Source: Betaproteobacteria bacterium (GTDB lineage Bacteria; Pseudomonadota; Gammaproteobacteria; Burkholderiales; Casimicrobiaceae). From it: a stretch of 6,322 nucleotides of DNA. The stretch lies in NCBI GenBank assembly GCA_005883655.1, contig VBDA01000010.1:1-6322 (forward strand). The letters are read 5' to 3'. Below are positions 6,029-6,322 of this stretch, one piece after another; position 1 is the first letter of the stretch; each line of letters starts with the position of its first letter. Below the pieces are notes generated by a model, which searched no databases, had not been told where the DNA came from, and was given only the letters and a program-made list of their open reading frames with translations. The translations under genes and the position numbers were made by a program.

Positions 6029-6105
6029 GGGCGATTATCGAAAAACGGGGCGATTATCGACCAATGGCGGGCCCGTCGGAACCAAAAACGACCGTCGGAA
6101 GGCCG

Positions 6106-6120
6106 GCAGCCCCGCGCTGC
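6106..6120 (-). terminator. Hairpin after the upstream gene, possible terminator
   Basis: GCAGC-GCGGG-GCTGC forms a perfect 5-bp stem with a five-base loop, two bases past the stop at 6123-6125. No T tract follows directly; a T5 run lies about 17 nt further on (6084-6088), next to one of two 9-bp copies of TTCCGACGG (6092-6100 and 6073-6081). It may be a weak or factor-dependent terminator separating the upstream gene from the transport operon. Confidence 0.3.
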
Positions 6121-6122
6121 GA

Positions 6123-6322
6123 TCAAACGTCGATTCGCTGAACGAATTCGAATGTCAATTGCCCGACGGATGGCCGCACCAGCAGTCGCAATGCGAGTCC
6201 GTTCCCCGCGCCCGATGTCCTTTCGATCCGAATGGCCTGGCGCCACAGCCGATACATTTTCTGCTTGTGCGCCGGGATGCGCCGTACGAGGTCTTCATCG
6301 TTATCGCGGTCAGGCTTGATCG
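6123..6322 (-). CDS. C-terminal fragment of unrecognised protein, possibly VOC/HPPD-like
   Basis: An open frame enters from the right edge and runs 65 codons to a TGA at 6123-6125; its start is outside the window. The composition looks coding: it has a charged stretch (DRDNDEDLVRR), then KMYRLWRQAIRIERT, then GLALRLLVRPSVG, ending LTFEFVQRIDV. About two thirds of codons end in G or C. The last part resembles the final strands of vicinal-oxygen-chelate dioxygenases such as 4-hydroxyphenylpyruvate dioxygenase, which read LLQIF-x-x-P followed by FFEFIQR, where that Glu binds iron. That link is by memory of the motif only, and the preceding residues match poorly. It is codirectional with the liv operon but separated by about 300 bp containing a hairpin and a promoter, so it is probably a separate transcription unit. 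Confidence 0.5.
   Translation of the reverse strand, partial: IKPDRDNDEDLVRRIPAHKQKMYRLWRQAIRIERTSGAGNGLALRLLVRPSVGQLTFEFVQRIDV

Larger units (their letters stand above)
5965..6065. repeat. Four-copy operator-like repeat array around the promoter
   Basis: GGGCGATTATCGA occurs perfectly at 6029-6041 and 6048-6060. Degenerate copies lie at 5965-5977 (11 of 13) and 5984-5996 (10 of 13). Offsets are 19, 45 and 19 bp. The result is a two-part element, GGGCGATTA plus TATCGACCAAT, present at 5965-6001 and again exactly 64 bp away at 6029-6065, about six helical turns. The core CGAT-T-ATCG is itself a short inverted repeat. One element covers the transcription start and touches the -10; the other abuts the -35. 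This is what a cooperatively binding regulator would use. No regulator gene is complete in the window. Confidence 0.6.

Noticed and set aside
1..6322. tRNA, rRNA, CRISPR array, insertion sequence or phage genes
   Set aside because: No cloverleaf-like segment, spaced identical repeats with unique spacers, transposase frame or terminal inverted repeats were seen; the short direct repeats at 5965-6065 are too few and too short for CRISPR.

Overview
The window is a GC-rich stretch (roughly 60% G+C by eye) read almost entirely from the minus strand. It carries a compact transport operon of the branched-chain amino acid (Liv/HAAT) ABC type, headed by a soluble TIM-barrel enzyme. The protein sequences, the 4-bp gene overlaps and the clear Shine-Dalgarno sites fit a proteobacterium, probably of the Burkholderiales or Rhizobiales kind that carries many such transporters. 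I cannot name a genus.

Layout, in transcription order (right to left). (1) 6322-6123: the C-terminal 65 codons of an unrecognised upstream gene, possibly ending in a VOC/4-hydroxyphenylpyruvate-dioxygenase-like strand; a small hairpin follows its stop. (2) 6070-5942: a control region with a good sigma70-type promoter (TTGACC-17 bp-GATAAT) between repeated operator-like elements. Four copies of a GGGCGATTATCGA-like sequence lie at offsets of 19, 45 and 19 bp. (3) 5941-5819: a 40-codon small ORF with the strongest ribosome-binding site in the window, overlapping the next gene by GTGA. (4) 5822-4956: a sugar-phosphate isomerase/AP-endonuclease-2-family TIM barrel that most resembles 3-dehydroshikimate dehydratases (QuiC/QsuB N-domain). 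(5) 4841-3693: a secreted periplasmic substrate-binding protein. (6) 3613-1060: permeases LivH and LivM and ATPase LivG, joined livH/livM and livM/livG by ATGA overlaps. (7) 1003-239: ATPase LivF, separated from livG by a 12-bp tandem repeat that begins at livG's stop codon. (8) 190-159: a possible terminator hairpin whose T-rich tail doubles as a TATAAT box. (9) 152-1: the start of a separate gene with an Ada-type metal-binding DNA-repair domain, cut by the window edge.

How they work together: the binding protein would capture a ligand in the periplasm, LivHM would form the channel and LivGF would power import. The co-transcribed barrel enzyme suggests the imported compound is a carbon source processed at once, plausibly a hydroaromatic or aromatic acid rather than an amino acid. 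That substrate is inference. The most interesting parts are the operator array with its promoter and the undescribed 40-codon leader ORF.
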